From Pseudanabaena sp. ABRG5-3 (GTDB taxonomy: Bacteria > Cyanobacteriota > Cyanobacteriia > Pseudanabaenales > Pseudanabaenaceae): DNA of 64,000 bases. The stretch covers positions 62,001-126,000 of the forward strand of contig NZ_AP017563.1 in NCBI RefSeq assembly GCF_003967015.1, written 5' to 3'. The translations under genes and the position numbers were made by a program. Below the pieces are notes generated by a model. That model worked only from the letters and a program-made list of their open reading frames with translations. It was not told where the DNA came from and ran no database searches. Positions 16,749 through 26,087 of the stretch are shown piece after piece (positions within the stretch are counted from its first letter, which is position 1; each line of letters opens with the position of its first letter).

Positions 16749-18305
16749 ATGAGCAAATATAGCCGCTTAAGCACTTCGCCTTCCGCTGCATTGAAAGCGA
16801 AGCTTGACTATCCCGTAATCGATACCGATATTCATACTAACGACTTCACTCCCGACTTTGAAGACTATATCGCTAACTATGGCGGTTCCAAATTAGTCGA
16901 TGAACTCCGTAAAGCTGAATTTGGTCGCCTCAATCCTAAGTCTGAAGGTAAAGACTGGTATCAACAAACCCCCGAAGAGCGCCAATATCACCGCACTTTA
17001 CGTTCCCCTTGGTGGGCGAGAGTTACCAAGAATACTTTGGATCTTGCTACCTATACACTTCCTTCTTTGTTAGCCGAACGTTTAGCAGAACAAGGTTCTG
17101 ATTATTCTGTTCTATTCCCCAACAACGTCTTGGCGGCGGCTGGTGCTAGCAATGAGAATCGTCAAGCTCTACAACGGGCGATTAATCATTACCATGCTGA
17201 CCTCTATCGCAAATATAGCGATCGCCTTACGCCTGTAGCTGGTATTCTCTTGAATACTCCTGAAGAAGCGATCGAGGAGCTAGAGTTTGCAGTCAACACT
17301 TTGGGCTTGAAGGTAATCAATATCCCCGGTGGTGTCAAGCGTCCAATCAAGGCGATCGCTGATAAATATCCCGCTGACAAGTATCCTGAAATCGCTCGTT
17401 ATGCCTCCTACATTGATTTCTACGGGATCGATAGCGAGTATGACTACGATCCATTCTGGGCAAAGGTTGTCGAACTAGGCGTACCCATCGCCACTCACTA
17501 CGGTAGCCAAGGTTGGACAGGTCGCTCCTCCATCAGCAACTACATGAATAATCACATCGGACATTTTGCCGATGGTTCCGAAGCTTTTGCCAAGGCTCTG
17601 TTCTTTGGTGGTGTTACTAAGCGCTTCCCACAATTGCGTGTCGCCTTGCTCGAAGGTGGTGCTGATTGGGGCGCTCATGTTTATATTCACCTTGTCGATC
17701 GCTTCTTAAAGCGCAACCTTGAAGGTTTGAAGAACTACGATCCAACTGAAGCTAATGCTGATGAATTGTTCGATATCTTCGAGAAATATGGTCAAGAATT
17801 GACTAAGGGTAAATCCTTCACTAAGGAAGAGTTGCTGCAAACCGTGCTTGGTTCTTCGTTCCTACGCCATAGCCGTTCCCCTGTCGGTGATGAGCTAGAA
17901 GACTTCGGCAAGGCAGGCATTGAAAAGATTGAAGATATTCGCGATCAGTGGGTCGATAACTTCTACTTTGGCTCTGAGTCCGATGATCGCACGATTGCTG
18001 CTGCTTTCAATGACAAGGCAAACCCCTTGGGCGTGAAGATCAACGCGATTTACTCCTCTGATGTCGGTCACTGGGATGTTCCCGATCTTACTCAGCCTCT
18101 TGCCGAAAGCTGGAGCTTGGTAGAAGAAGGTGTGATTACGGAAGCTGATTTCAAGGCTTATGTATTCTCAAATCCTTACAAGTTCTACACTCAAGCGAAT
18201 CCTAATTTCTTCAAGGGAACCCAAATCGAAGCGAAGTTGAACAAGTATCAACCAGTCTCTGTTGCCGCGAAAGCACCAGCCCAAAAGGTTGCTGTATCTG
18301 TCTAG
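16749..18305 (+). CDS. Amidohydrolase-family TIM-barrel metallohydrolase
   Basis: 518 aa. Candidate metal ligands: the N-terminal PVIDTDIHTND (D-x-H form of the HxH motif), VPIATHYGSQGWTG (His on strand 6), LRVALLEGGADWGAHVYIHL (strand 7 region) and NAIYSSDVGHWDVPD (terminal Asp). This is the amidohydrolase_2 layout seen in ACMSD-type decarboxylases and related hydrolases, but longer than usual, with an insert around residues 330-420. Cytosolic. The substrate is not recognisable; the promoter shared with a sulfur gene set suggests it acts on a product of organosulfur breakdown. Confidence 0.82.
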   Translation: MSKYSRLSTSPSAALKAKLDYPVIDTDIHTNDFTPDFEDYIANYGGSKLVDELRKAEFGRLNPKSEGKDWYQQTPEERQYHRTLRSPWWARVTKNTLDLATYTLPSLLAERLAEQGSDYSVLFPNNVLAAAGASNENRQALQRAINHYHADLYRKYSDRLTPVAGILLNTPEEAIEELEFAVNTLGLKVINIPGGVKRPIKAIADKYPADKYPEIARYASYIDFYGIDSEYDYDPFWAKVVELGVPIATHYGSQGWTGRSSISNYMNNHIGHFADGSEAFAKALFFGGVTKRFPQLRVALLEGGADWGAHVYIHLVDRFLKRNLEGLKNYDPTEANADELFDIFEKYGQELTKGKSFTKEELLQTVLGSSFLRHSRSPVGDELEDFGKAGIEKIEDIRDQWVDNFYFGSESDDRTIAAAFNDKANPLGVKINAIYSSDVGHWDVPDLTQPLAESWSLVEEGVITEADFKAYVFSNPYKFYTQANPNFFKGTQIEAKLNKYQPVSVAAKAPAQKVAVSV

Positions 18306-18360
18306 AACTAGCGATCGCTGCTCTTTTAACGTTTGTATATCTTGAACTCCAAAATTTTGA

Positions 18361-18407
18361 TCAGTTAGAAAAAGCTTCTTAGAGGGAAGTTTTTTCTAAC
18401 TGATTTT
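18361..18407 (+). terminator. Terminator after amidohydrolase
   Basis: 18-bp stem with one mismatch (18361-18378 with 18386-18403), 7-nt loop, then TTTT. Confidence 0.7.
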
Positions 18408-18434
18408 ATGTGAATCCCAAAAATTGACGACACT

Positions 18435-18635
18435 GTAGGGGCAAAGCATTCCCGTAGTAATCTATCAATTCTTGGATCATTTTAATTTGGGAATGCTTTG
18501 CCCTTAACCTTTGACATTTATCAGAAATTTCAACCCGCAGAGATAACTGATCGGTAAAAGCGGAGAGGGCAGAGCATTTGCGATTTAAGATTGTGATGGA
18601 AAGCGCAAATTTTGGCGCAAATGCTCTACCCCTAC
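18435..18635. repeat. Two further GGGGCA(A/G)AGCATT elements
   Basis: 18435-18505 (GTAGGGGCAAAGCATTCCC with its complement at the end) and 18565-18635 (AGGGCAGAGCATTTGCG with its complement). The core of the second resembles the 9307-9375 element read in reverse. Confidence 0.6.
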
Positions 18636-18685
18636 ATCTTCCATATTTTGGACAAAATCAACATTCTTTAATCAACAAAATATTT

Positions 18686-19684
18686 ATGACAATTCCCTAT
18701 ACAAAATTTGGTAACACTGGTCTAACTGTTTCCAAACTCGTCCTCGGTACGATGACCTTTGGACTACAAACCGATGAAGAAACTTCCATCAAAATTCTTG
18801 ATACTGCTGCTGAAGCGGGAATCAACTTTCTTGATACAGCCGATGTTTATCCGCTAGGCGGTGGACTCGAAAATGCAGGACGTACCGAAGAAATTATCGG
18901 ACGTTGGCTGAAAGGAAAACGCGATCGCTTTATTTTGGCGACCAAAGCAGTCGGCAAAGTTGGCAACAATCCTTGGGATCAAGGCTCATCGCGCAAACAT
19001 TTATTTGGTGCGATCGATCATTCTTTGCGGCGCTTACAGACCGATTATGTCGATCTTTATCAACTCCATTCTGACGATACGAATACGCCCCTCGATGAGA
19101 CGATTGAAGCTTTAGATGCGATCGTCAAATCTGGTAAAGTCCGCTATATCGGCGTTTCTAATTTCCTTGCCTATCGCCTCAGCCGTGCTTTGGGCAAAGC
19201 GGACACCCGCAGATTGACTAGATTTATTTCCGTGCAACCTCGCTATAATCTCCTATTCCGTCAAATTGAAAGAGAACTATTGCCCCTCGCTCAAGAAGAA
19301 GGATTAGCCGTAATTCCTTATAATCCTCTCGCAGGGGGATTGCTGACGGGTAAACATAATCCTAATCAAGAACCAGCATCAGGAACGCGCTTTACCCTTG
19401 CTGCTGCCGCGAAGATGTATCAAGAGCGCTATTGGCGCGATCGCGAATTTAGCACTGTCCAAAAGTTGCAGGATGTGGCTAAGGAAGCAGGAATCCCGCT
19501 AACCACTCTATCCCTTGCTTGGGTATTGGCGAATCCAATCATCACCGCACCGATTATTGGCGCGAGTCGTCCTGAACAGCTTGCCGATAATTTCAAGGCG
19601 TTAGAAATCCAGTTAGATACTGACTTAAAAGCCAAGCTCGATCATATTTCTGCTGAATATCGCCTCGGTGATGCCTTGCGGTAA
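18686..19684 (+). CDS. Aldo/keto reductase, second copy
   Basis: 332 aa from the ATG at 18686; the frame open to 18578 runs through a repeat and is not used. Tetrad residues are visible: INFLDTADVYPLG (Asp, Tyr), DRFILATKAVGK (Lys) and VDLYQLHSDDT (His). Cofactor end APIIGASRPEQLADNF. Only moderately similar to the copy at 8241, so a different subfamily (YajO/PdxI-like AKRs have this layout). Followed by a repeat and then an ABC exporter. Substrate unknown. Confidence 0.87.
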   Translation: MTIPYTKFGNTGLTVSKLVLGTMTFGLQTDEETSIKILDTAAEAGINFLDTADVYPLGGGLENAGRTEEIIGRWLKGKRDRFILATKAVGKVGNNPWDQGSSRKHLFGAIDHSLRRLQTDYVDLYQLHSDDTNTPLDETIEALDAIVKSGKVRYIGVSNFLAYRLSRALGKADTRRLTRFISVQPRYNLLFRQIERELLPLAQEEGLAVIPYNPLAGGLLTGKHNPNQEPASGTRFTLAAAAKMYQERYWRDREFSTVQKLQDVAKEAGIPLTTLSLAWVLANPIITAPIIGASRPEQLADNFKALEIQLDTDLKAKLDHISAEYRLGDALR

Positions 19685-19686
19685 TT

Positions 19687-19854
19687 TGAGAATTTTGATT
19701 TACGCGGAATTTTCTCAGACCCTCACCCCTAGCCCCTCTCCCTTTTTGGGAGAGGGGAACAAGAGTATTTTCTTACGCCCCTTCTCCCGTTCTGGGAGAA
19801 GGGGTTGGGGGATGAGGGGAATTTTGATTTTGGGTAAATTTTGCAAAATTCTCA
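19687..19854. mobile_element. MITE-like element with the CCCTCACCC core
   Basis: Shares the CCCTCACCCCTAGCCCCTCT ... GGAGAAGGGGTTGGGGGATG core with the 160-bp element, but its ends are TGAGAATTTTG (19687-19697) and its complement (19844-19854), so it is a separate subfamily. It starts 2 bp after the AKR stop codon. Confidence 0.6.
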
Positions 19855-19879
19855 TGGAGTTTAATTTTTAGGAACTTAA

Positions 19880-21859
19880 ATGACCACAAAAACTCGTCCG
19901 TTACATCGCAAAAGTTTCAAACATAATTTGCGATCGCACCTCAGATCCCAAGCCTTCCAACGCGCTGCCGATGCTCCCGATCTACCAGCGACTCCTTTCC
20001 GTTTTGTCTGGTATTTTGTCAGCCAATTTCGTTGGTGGTATGTGGCGATGGTGGCTCTTGAAGCGCTCCATGCCATTTGTGGGATTATGCTCCCCTTTGC
20101 GATCGGCGAAATTATGCGAGGTGTCACTAGAGCTAGTCAGCATGGCGCAGGGATAGAAGCGATTTGGAATCCTTTTATTTTGTTCGCCTGTTTAAGCATT
20201 GGTGAAGTGATCTTTGGCAAAACCTCTGGGCTAGTGATGATCTTGCTACAGCCCGTTTTGCGGCAGCACGTAGCCCGAAATCTTTATGGCTATTTACAGC
20301 ACCATTCCCATCGCTACATTAGCAATAGTTTCGCAGGAGCCTTAGCCCATCGCATTGGCGAAACTTCCCTTGGCGTTGCCCGCACTCTATATTCGCTCAT
20401 TTTCGATTTCATGCCTGTGGGCATTGTGATGACAGTGGCGATCGCTCTACTAGCTCGCGTAAATTCAGGGCTAGCCCTATTTGTAGGAATTTGGGCTTTC
20501 TCCTTTGTTTCTGTTTCCTATTGGCTTGCCTCCCGCAGTCGTCCCTACGAGCTAGCCGCATCCTCCGCTAGGAGCGAAACGATCGGACAGATTGTCGATA
20601 CTGTGACTAATCTCAGTAGTGTGCGTTTATTTGCCCGATTGGGTTTTGAGCGCAAGTATTTACGCGATCGCCATGTAGTCGAACTCAAGGATGTGAGACG
20701 GGCAAACTGGTATTCGGAGCGTGTAAAACTGTTCCAATTTGTTGCAGGAGCCGCCCTGAAAATTGGGACGCTTTACTATGCCCTGACCCTATGGAGTCAA
20801 GGAAAGATTGAAGTTGCCGATTTTGTAATGGCAAGTAGCATTGCGCTCTTAATTATTTCTGAAGCGAAGAATTTAAGTCGTCGCTTTTTAGAATTTTTTG
20901 AGCATATTGGCAATGTCAGCAATGGAGTTTATACGATTATCCAACCCCATGAAATCATCGATCACGATCGCCCAATATCTCATTCCATTACCCAAGGCAA
21001 AATCGAATTTCGGGACGTGAACTTCAGCTATTCCGATGACAAGAAAGTTTTTGATCATCTCTCAATTACGATTGAGTCAGGGCAAAGAGTCGGACTAGTT
21101 GGCTTGTCTGGTTCGGGTAAATCCACTTTTGTAAATTTAGTATTGCGCCTTTTCGATCCGCAATCTGGACAAATTCTCATTGATGGCGAAGAGATTCGCG
21201 ACATCAGCCAAGAATCTCTCCATGCCCAGATCAGTCTCATTCCTCAAGATCCATCGCTATTTCATCGCACTCTCCTCGAAAATATTCGCTATGGGCGCTT
21301 AGAAGCAACCGATCAGGAAGTAGTCGAAGCTGCAAGAAAAGCTAATGCCCATGAATTTATCCAACAAATTCGCGAAGGATATGACTCGATGGTGGGAGAA
21401 CGTGGCGTAAAGCTATCAGGTGGTCAGCGTCAAAGAATTGCGATCGCCAGAGTCATTCTCAAAGATGCGCCAATTCTGATTCTCGATGAAGCGACTTCGA
21501 GCCTTGATTCGATTACCGAACGCGCCATACAAGACACTCTCGACAAAGAAATGAACGGTAAAACCGTAATTGTCGTAGCGCACCGTCTTTCCACAATTTC
21601 CCATCTAGATCGGATTTTAGTATTCCATCACGGAAAAATAGTTGAAGATGGTTCCCATACTGACTTGTTAGCACTAAAAGGTGCATACCATCGTCTATGG
21701 CAGATGCAAGCAGGCGGATTCTTGCCTGAAAATCTGAGCGATGAAAATTTTGCCAATAAAGCTCCAAATAACGGTGCTACAAACGGTTTTCAAATTGGTG
21801 CGATCGCATCTCCTACTAATCATCAATCTTCAGTAATTTCAGAGTTAGTTCAAGATTAG
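19880..21859 (+). CDS. ABC exporter, fused membrane and ATPase domains (MsbA/MDR type)
   Basis: 659 aa half-transporter. Residues about 40-340 hold six membrane helices (first near FVWYFVSQFRWWYVAMVALE). The ATPase follows: Walker A GLVGLSGSGKSTFVNL, signature VKLSGGQRQRIAIARVIL, Walker B PILILDEATSSLDS and H-loop VVAHRLSTIS. A C-terminal tail of about 55 residues is low in complexity. It would act as a homodimer exporting lipids, peptides or drugs. An N-terminal extension of about 40 basic residues precedes the first helix. Its role in a sulfur island is unclear. Confidence 0.88.
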   Translation: MTTKTRPLHRKSFKHNLRSHLRSQAFQRAADAPDLPATPFRFVWYFVSQFRWWYVAMVALEALHAICGIMLPFAIGEIMRGVTRASQHGAGIEAIWNPFILFACLSIGEVIFGKTSGLVMILLQPVLRQHVARNLYGYLQHHSHRYISNSFAGALAHRIGETSLGVARTLYSLIFDFMPVGIVMTVAIALLARVNSGLALFVGIWAFSFVSVSYWLASRSRPYELAASSARSETIGQIVDTVTNLSSVRLFARLGFERKYLRDRHVVELKDVRRANWYSERVKLFQFVAGAALKIGTLYYALTLWSQGKIEVADFVMASSIALLIISEAKNLSRRFLEFFEHIGNVSNGVYTIIQPHEIIDHDRPISHSITQGKIEFRDVNFSYSDDKKVFDHLSITIESGQRVGLVGLSGSGKSTFVNLVLRLFDPQSGQILIDGEEIRDISQESLHAQISLIPQDPSLFHRTLLENIRYGRLEATDQEVVEAARKANAHEFIQQIREGYDSMVGERGVKLSGGQRQRIAIARVILKDAPILILDEATSSLDSITERAIQDTLDKEMNGKTVIVVAHRLSTISHLDRILVFHHGKIVEDGSHTDLLALKGAYHRLWQMQAGGFLPENLSDENFANKAPNNGATNGFQIGAIASPTNHQSSVISELVQD

Positions 21860-21969
21860 AAATTTGATTGTATTTCCATTCTTTGCTTCCTATTTTTTGT
21901 TTCAATCCTATTTTGTATAGTAGCTAACTTGAATTTTAATTCGATCCATGTGAGGATCATTTCTATAAA

Positions 21970-21997
21970 CTACGGTATTTACGTGTATATTTAGTAA
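21970..21997 (+). promoter_or_regulatory. Candidate operator upstream of ssuA-tauD-ssuA
   Basis: CTACGGTATTTACGTGTATA, near-identical in its left 16 bases to the porin and ssuC sites; right half degenerate (TTTAGTAA). It lies 73 bp before the first possible start of the ssuA-like gene. Confidence 0.6.
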
Positions 21998-22070
21998 ATT
22001 AATTAGAGCCTTTAGTTTACAAAGGATCTACAGGTTTCCCATAATTTCCCATAACTAGATAGACAAGTCC

Positions 22071-23222
22071 ATGAAAGAACTGCCTCCATTGTTTAAGGTC
22101 TTTACTCGCCCTGATCAAGTTCAAAAAATTAAAATGCGATCGCTATTATTTTCCGCCGCCTATAGTCTCGTTTTATCCACTACTTTAATTGGTTGCGGTT
22201 CCACTCCTACAGCCTCAACTTCAACCGATTCTAAAACTGGATCAACATCGCCTAACGCAAAAACTACTGAAGCCAGCAAGCCTGCTGCTAGCGGAGAGAA
22301 AAAAGTTATTCGGATTGTACGTTCTAAACAGCTCACAGCGTTAGCAGTTTTAGAGAAACAAGGCACATTAGAAAAAGCCTTTCAACCCCTCGGCTATGAA
22401 GTAAAATGGGCGGAATTTGCCGCAGGTCCTCAACAACTCGAAGCCTTGAATGCTAATGGTCTTGATATTGCCTCTACTGCCGAATCACCTCCAATATTCT
22501 CCCAAGCCGCAGGTAGTCCATTAGTTTATATTGGTGCAACTGCTAGTAATGGTAAACCTGTAGCTCTTTTAGTTGGAAAAGATTCACCAATCAAAAGCGT
22601 TCAAGATCTTAAAGGCAAAAAAATTGCTTTCCAAAAAGCTTCCATTGGTCACTATTTAGCGGTTAAAGCCTTTGAAAAAGAAGGATTATCAACGAGTGAC
22701 TTTGAATCTGTCTTTTTACCTCCCGCCGATGCCAGTGCTGCTTTTAGTCAAGGCAAAGTTGATGGTTGGTTTATTTGGGATCCATTTATCACCCGCACTG
22801 AACTAAGTGGAGTTGGACGAGTATTGATTGACGGAGAAAAGCTCCGTGATACTCGTAACTTCTATACTACAACTCGTAAGTATTACGAAGGTAATAAAGA
22901 AGCAATTAAACTTTTCTTTGAAGAATTGGAAAAGGCTGATGCTTTTGTCAAAGCTAATCCTAAAGAAGTGGCAGCACTTTTAACAGATGTCACTAAAGTC
23001 GAAGCTCCCATTCTCGAAAAAATGCACGCTAAGTATGAGTATGGTCTACGTCCGATTACAGAGGATATTATTAAAGAACAGGAAAGAGTTGCAGAATTTT
23101 GGTTTAAATATAAGCTAATTCCTAATAAACCCGATGTCCGTGCTGGGTTTCTAAAACCTGAAGAATACGATTACATCACACCTAAGAATGTACTTGCTCT
23201 AGCCAAAGAAACTAAGTCTTAA
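22071..23222 (+). CDS. ssuA: Aliphatic sulfonate-binding lipoprotein, SsuA-like
   Basis: 383 aa from the first ATG. A start at 22134 (MRSLLFSAAYSLVLSTTLIG followed by Cys) would give a textbook lipoprotein signal, so the true start is uncertain. After the lipobox comes a Ser/Thr-rich linker, then the SsuA/TauA binding fold: LTALAVLEKQGTLEKAFQPL, VKWAEFAAGPQQLEALNANG, KDSPIKSVQDLKGKKIAFQK and VDGWFIWDPF. It should deliver a sulfonate to SsuBC, which is encoded 16 kb away. About 37% of positions look shared with the copy at 24244 by eye. Confidence 0.88.
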   Translation: MKELPPLFKVFTRPDQVQKIKMRSLLFSAAYSLVLSTTLIGCGSTPTASTSTDSKTGSTSPNAKTTEASKPAASGEKKVIRIVRSKQLTALAVLEKQGTLEKAFQPLGYEVKWAEFAAGPQQLEALNANGLDIASTAESPPIFSQAAGSPLVYIGATASNGKPVALLVGKDSPIKSVQDLKGKKIAFQKASIGHYLAVKAFEKEGLSTSDFESVFLPPADASAAFSQGKVDGWFIWDPFITRTELSGVGRVLIDGEKLRDTRNFYTTTRKYYEGNKEAIKLFFEELEKADAFVKANPKEVAALLTDVTKVEAPILEKMHAKYEYGLRPITEDIIKEQERVAEFWFKYKLIPNKPDVRAGFLKPEEYDYITPKNVLALAKETKS

Positions 23223-23270
23223 TTATCTATTAACTATCACCAATCTTCCATTATCAATTACTAAAAATAC

Positions 23271-24152
23271 ATGACTGTCACAATTTCTAACCCTTCTACC
23301 ACTAATCAAGATTTCAAAATCACTCCCTTAGATGCACCTTTAGGCGCAGTGGTTACGGGCTTAGATGCTAGCAAACCCGTCGATCCCGCCACGATTTTGC
23401 GACTGAAACAAGCCCATCGTAACTACCACATTCTCATTTTCAAAAACCAGAAACTAACCGATGAGCAATTAAAGAACTTTGCTTATTACTTCGGCGATTT
23501 GTTTGTTCCCCTTGATGAGACTCCTGTACTCGCTTCTAAAGTGGGTTTTACACCTGTAGTCATCCCTGTGGCAAATATTGAAGGCGGTTTTACAGGGACG
23601 GGTGAACTCAGTTTCCATTCCGATCATCAATGGACTCCCTATCCTTCTAGTGGTTCATTTCTCTATGCTGAAGAAGTGACCACTAAGGGTGGTGAGACGG
23701 CTTGGCTCAATCTCAACCTTGCCTACGAAGCTTTGGATGATGTAACTAAAGAACGCATTAAAGATTTACAATTGATCACTTACAATCCCTTTGTGCGGAC
23801 TCCTGACTCACCCCGACGCTTATACCGTACTGACACTACTACACCACTAGTCGCGCCTGTATTTCCTCATCCTCTAGTCCGCACTCATCCTGAAAGTGGA
23901 TTGAAAATTCTTAGCCTTGGCTATGAGACAGAAGTATCCTTAGTAGGAGTCGATCCAGAGGAAGGTTCGGCGCTAATTTCCCAATTGCGTCAGCATCTCA
24001 ATCAACCCAAGTTCTATTACGAGCATAAATGGTCTGTCGGCGACATTGTGTATTGGGATAACCAGTCAACTTTGCATCGTCGTAACGCTTTCGACCCTAG
24101 TGAGCGCCGTGTTTTAAAGCGTATCAGCCTTGGTGGTAGCCGTCCATTTTAA
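23271..24152 (+). CDS. TauD/TfdA-family 2-oxoglutarate-dependent dioxygenase
   Basis: 293 aa, family length. Iron ligands: H-x-D in ELSFHSDHQW (His116, Asp118) and the distal His in YWDNQSTLHRRNAF (about His269); the 2-oxoglutarate-binding Arg is in DPSERRVLKR. N-terminal ITPLDAPLGAVVTGLDASKP is the usual first strand pair. Such enzymes hydroxylate the carbon next to a sulfonate or sulfate ester and release sulfite or sulfate. It lies 48 nt after one ssuA-like gene and before another, so taurine or alkyl sulfate/sulfonate use is likely; the exact substrate is not certain. Confidence 0.88.
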   Translation: MTVTISNPSTTNQDFKITPLDAPLGAVVTGLDASKPVDPATILRLKQAHRNYHILIFKNQKLTDEQLKNFAYYFGDLFVPLDETPVLASKVGFTPVVIPVANIEGGFTGTGELSFHSDHQWTPYPSSGSFLYAEEVTTKGGETAWLNLNLAYEALDDVTKERIKDLQLITYNPFVRTPDSPRRLYRTDTTTPLVAPVFPHPLVRTHPESGLKILSLGYETEVSLVGVDPEEGSALISQLRQHLNQPKFYYEHKWSVGDIVYWDNQSTLHRRNAFDPSERRVLKRISLGGSRPF

Positions 24153-24243
24153 ATTCTAAATATAGTCATCAAGGCAGATGTGATTACTGAAGGCTAAGTC
24201 GCAATTATTCCCTCTAAGATCTTAACGGAAATTTAGTTATTAC

Positions 24244-25341
24244 ATGGTTACGTTATTTCATCAAGTTAAACAGCAGAAAGTCTCTATTTTTCAAAGATTT
24301 GCTCTATTTGTAACTCCTAGTTTACTAGCGGTCTCAACCGTTTTAAGCAGTTGTGCTACTTCTACAAATCAATCTATAACAGCCTCCACTACATCACCAT
24401 CTAAGAATGAAACAAAAACTGCTGCGATCAAAATCAAAGTATTAAGGTTGGGATATCAAACGGCTGGTGATATCGTCAAGGTCAAAGGAGTCCTTGAAAA
24501 GCGGCTTGAGCCATTAGGTGTGAAGGTAGAGTGGTCACAGTTTGCCGCAGGTCCTCAACTGATGGAAGCTCTTAATGTGGGCAAAATTGATTTAGGCTCC
24601 GTGGGTGAGACACCACCAATTTTTGCTCAAGCCGCAGGTTCCTCTCTGGTGTACGTTTCAGGTCGTAGACCTAGCGAAGGTAAGGGAAGTGCGATTATTG
24701 TTCAGAAAGATTCACCCATCAAAAGTGTTGCCGACCTCAAGGGACAAAAAGTTGTTTTTCAGAAGGGTTCCGCTTCCCATTATCTATTAATCAAGGCCTT
24801 GGATGAAGTAGGTCTGAAGTATAGCGATATTCAGGCTGTCACCTTGCCTCCTGTGGATGCGAGAGAAGCATTTATTCAAGGTCGCATTGATGCTTGGGTG
24901 ACGTGGGATCCCTATTTGGCTTTTGTGCAGTCAAAAGCTGAAGCTCGTGTGCTTAGGGATGCTAATAAGATCGCAACTCAAGGTGGATTTTATATTGCGT
25001 CGCGGACTTTTGCCACGGAAAATCCTGAAGTATTGCGGATTATTTTGGAGGAAATTGACAAAAATGGTGACTGGGCAGAATCAAATCGTCCTGAAGTTGT
25101 GAAGTTAGTTGCTCCAATTCTAAAAATCGATCCTCAAATTTATGAAGTTGTCTCTGGACGGGCAAGTTACCGCTTGCGGGCAATTACTCCTCAAGTACTC
25201 GAGGAGCAGCAAAGGATTGCAGATTTGTTTACTCAAGAGAAGGTGATTCCCAAGAAAATTGATATCAAGGATGCTGCTTTGACTCCTGAACAATATGAGG
25301 CGATTACACCCGATACCCTTAAGACAGCAGTTAAGAATTGA
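24244..25341 (+). CDS. Second SsuA-like sulfonate-binding lipoprotein
   Basis: 365 aa. Lipoprotein signal with Cys after LLAVSTVLSS (about residue 37), then the same binding fold as the protein at 22071: KRLEPLGVKVEWSQFAAGPQ, KDSPIKSVADLKGQKVVFQK and IDAWVTWDPY. Two binding proteins around one dioxygenase suggest two substrates or affinities for one SsuBC. Same strand and spacing suggest an operon from the operator at 21970. Confidence 0.88.
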   Translation: MVTLFHQVKQQKVSIFQRFALFVTPSLLAVSTVLSSCATSTNQSITASTTSPSKNETKTAAIKIKVLRLGYQTAGDIVKVKGVLEKRLEPLGVKVEWSQFAAGPQLMEALNVGKIDLGSVGETPPIFAQAAGSSLVYVSGRRPSEGKGSAIIVQKDSPIKSVADLKGQKVVFQKGSASHYLLIKALDEVGLKYSDIQAVTLPPVDAREAFIQGRIDAWVTWDPYLAFVQSKAEARVLRDANKIATQGGFYIASRTFATENPEVLRIILEEIDKNGDWAESNRPEVVKLVAPILKIDPQIYEVVSGRASYRLRAITPQVLEEQQRIADLFTQEKVIPKKIDIKDAALTPEQYEAITPDTLKTAVKN

Positions 25342-25463
25342 CAACAGACAGCTTTGGTCTTTCGTTACGAGTTGTGGCTCGGACTTTCCTTGGCGATCGC
25401 AAAGTATTATTGAAATCTTTGCTATTCAAAACTCTCCTAGGTAGTCAAGCATAAGTAAACTTA

Positions 25464-25516
25464 AAACCCATATTTCTGTACTTCCTGCTACGCTGGCATT
25501 ACAGAAATATGGGTTT
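25464..25516 (+). terminator. Hairpin after the ssuA-tauD-ssuA operon
   Basis: 17-bp perfect stem (25464-25480 with 25500-25516), 19-nt loop, T-rich arm. Confidence 0.55.
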
Positions 25517-25526
25517 CGTTTATAAC

Positions 25527-25631
25527 TATAGCTATCGCCAAGTGTACTAGGACATAAAACCCAAGAATTGATTGGCAGCGCGGAGCGCCGCCAATCAATT
25601 CTTGGGTTTTGGACAAGTGACTGTAGCTATA
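25527..25631. repeat. TATAGC-ended element with long central hairpin
   Basis: Ends TATAGCTATCG and complement of CTGTAGCTATA. The centre (25556-25581 with 25585-25610) is a 26-bp stem with one mismatch and a GGA loop flanked by GCGC. Confidence 0.6.
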
Positions 25632-25701
25632 TAAAATGACTAAATAACTAAATAAGGAGTAATGACTATGAATAGTTTCTGGCAACTGTCTATATCAGAG
25701 A

Positions 25702-25977
25702 TTATAGAGATGTATTTTCCTCACTGTTATCTTCCCAAATTTCAATATCTAAATCGTTCAAGTAGGCGATCGCAGTTTGGATTTGGGCATAAGCCCCTTT
25801 GAGGCTGAGATGAAACCAGCCACTGCCAGCATTGATACCTAGGGTCGCAGACACAATGTTTACGGTCACACCATGCTGTGAAATCAAATTTGAAATTACA
25901 GGTTCACCATGTAAATCTTCGGGAATACGAACCTTGATATCTTTAGTTATAGAACGAGTATCGACAGTCATGCTCAA
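25702..25977 (-). CDS. NIL-domain protein of the sulfate operon
   Basis: 91 aa ferredoxin-like fold of the NIL family (as at the end of MetN): a basic strand, VKIRIPE-like KVRIPEDLHGEPVISNLISQ, and GWFHLSLKGAYAQIQTAIAY. In several cyanobacteria such a gene follows sbpA-cysT-cysW. It may sense an amino acid or sulfur metabolite and modulate the permease (inference). Last gene of the operon, 110 nt after cysW. Confidence 0.8.
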   Translation of the reverse strand: MSMTVDTRSITKDIKVRIPEDLHGEPVISNLISQHGVTVNIVSATLGINAGSGWFHLSLKGAYAQIQTAIAYLNDLDIEIWEDNSEENTSL

Positions 25978-26087
25978 AATTCCTTTTTGTTCATATTCTT
26001 TAAATGTTAAAGAAGGGCAATGTCAAATTTTTATCCATAATTTTGAAGGCTTTTACGAAGCAAAAATCTTCAAAATTATGGATTCTA

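Noticed and set aside
18578-18685. Longer N-terminus of the second aldo/keto reductase
   Set aside because: It reads through a repeat element; the AKR fold starts at 18686.
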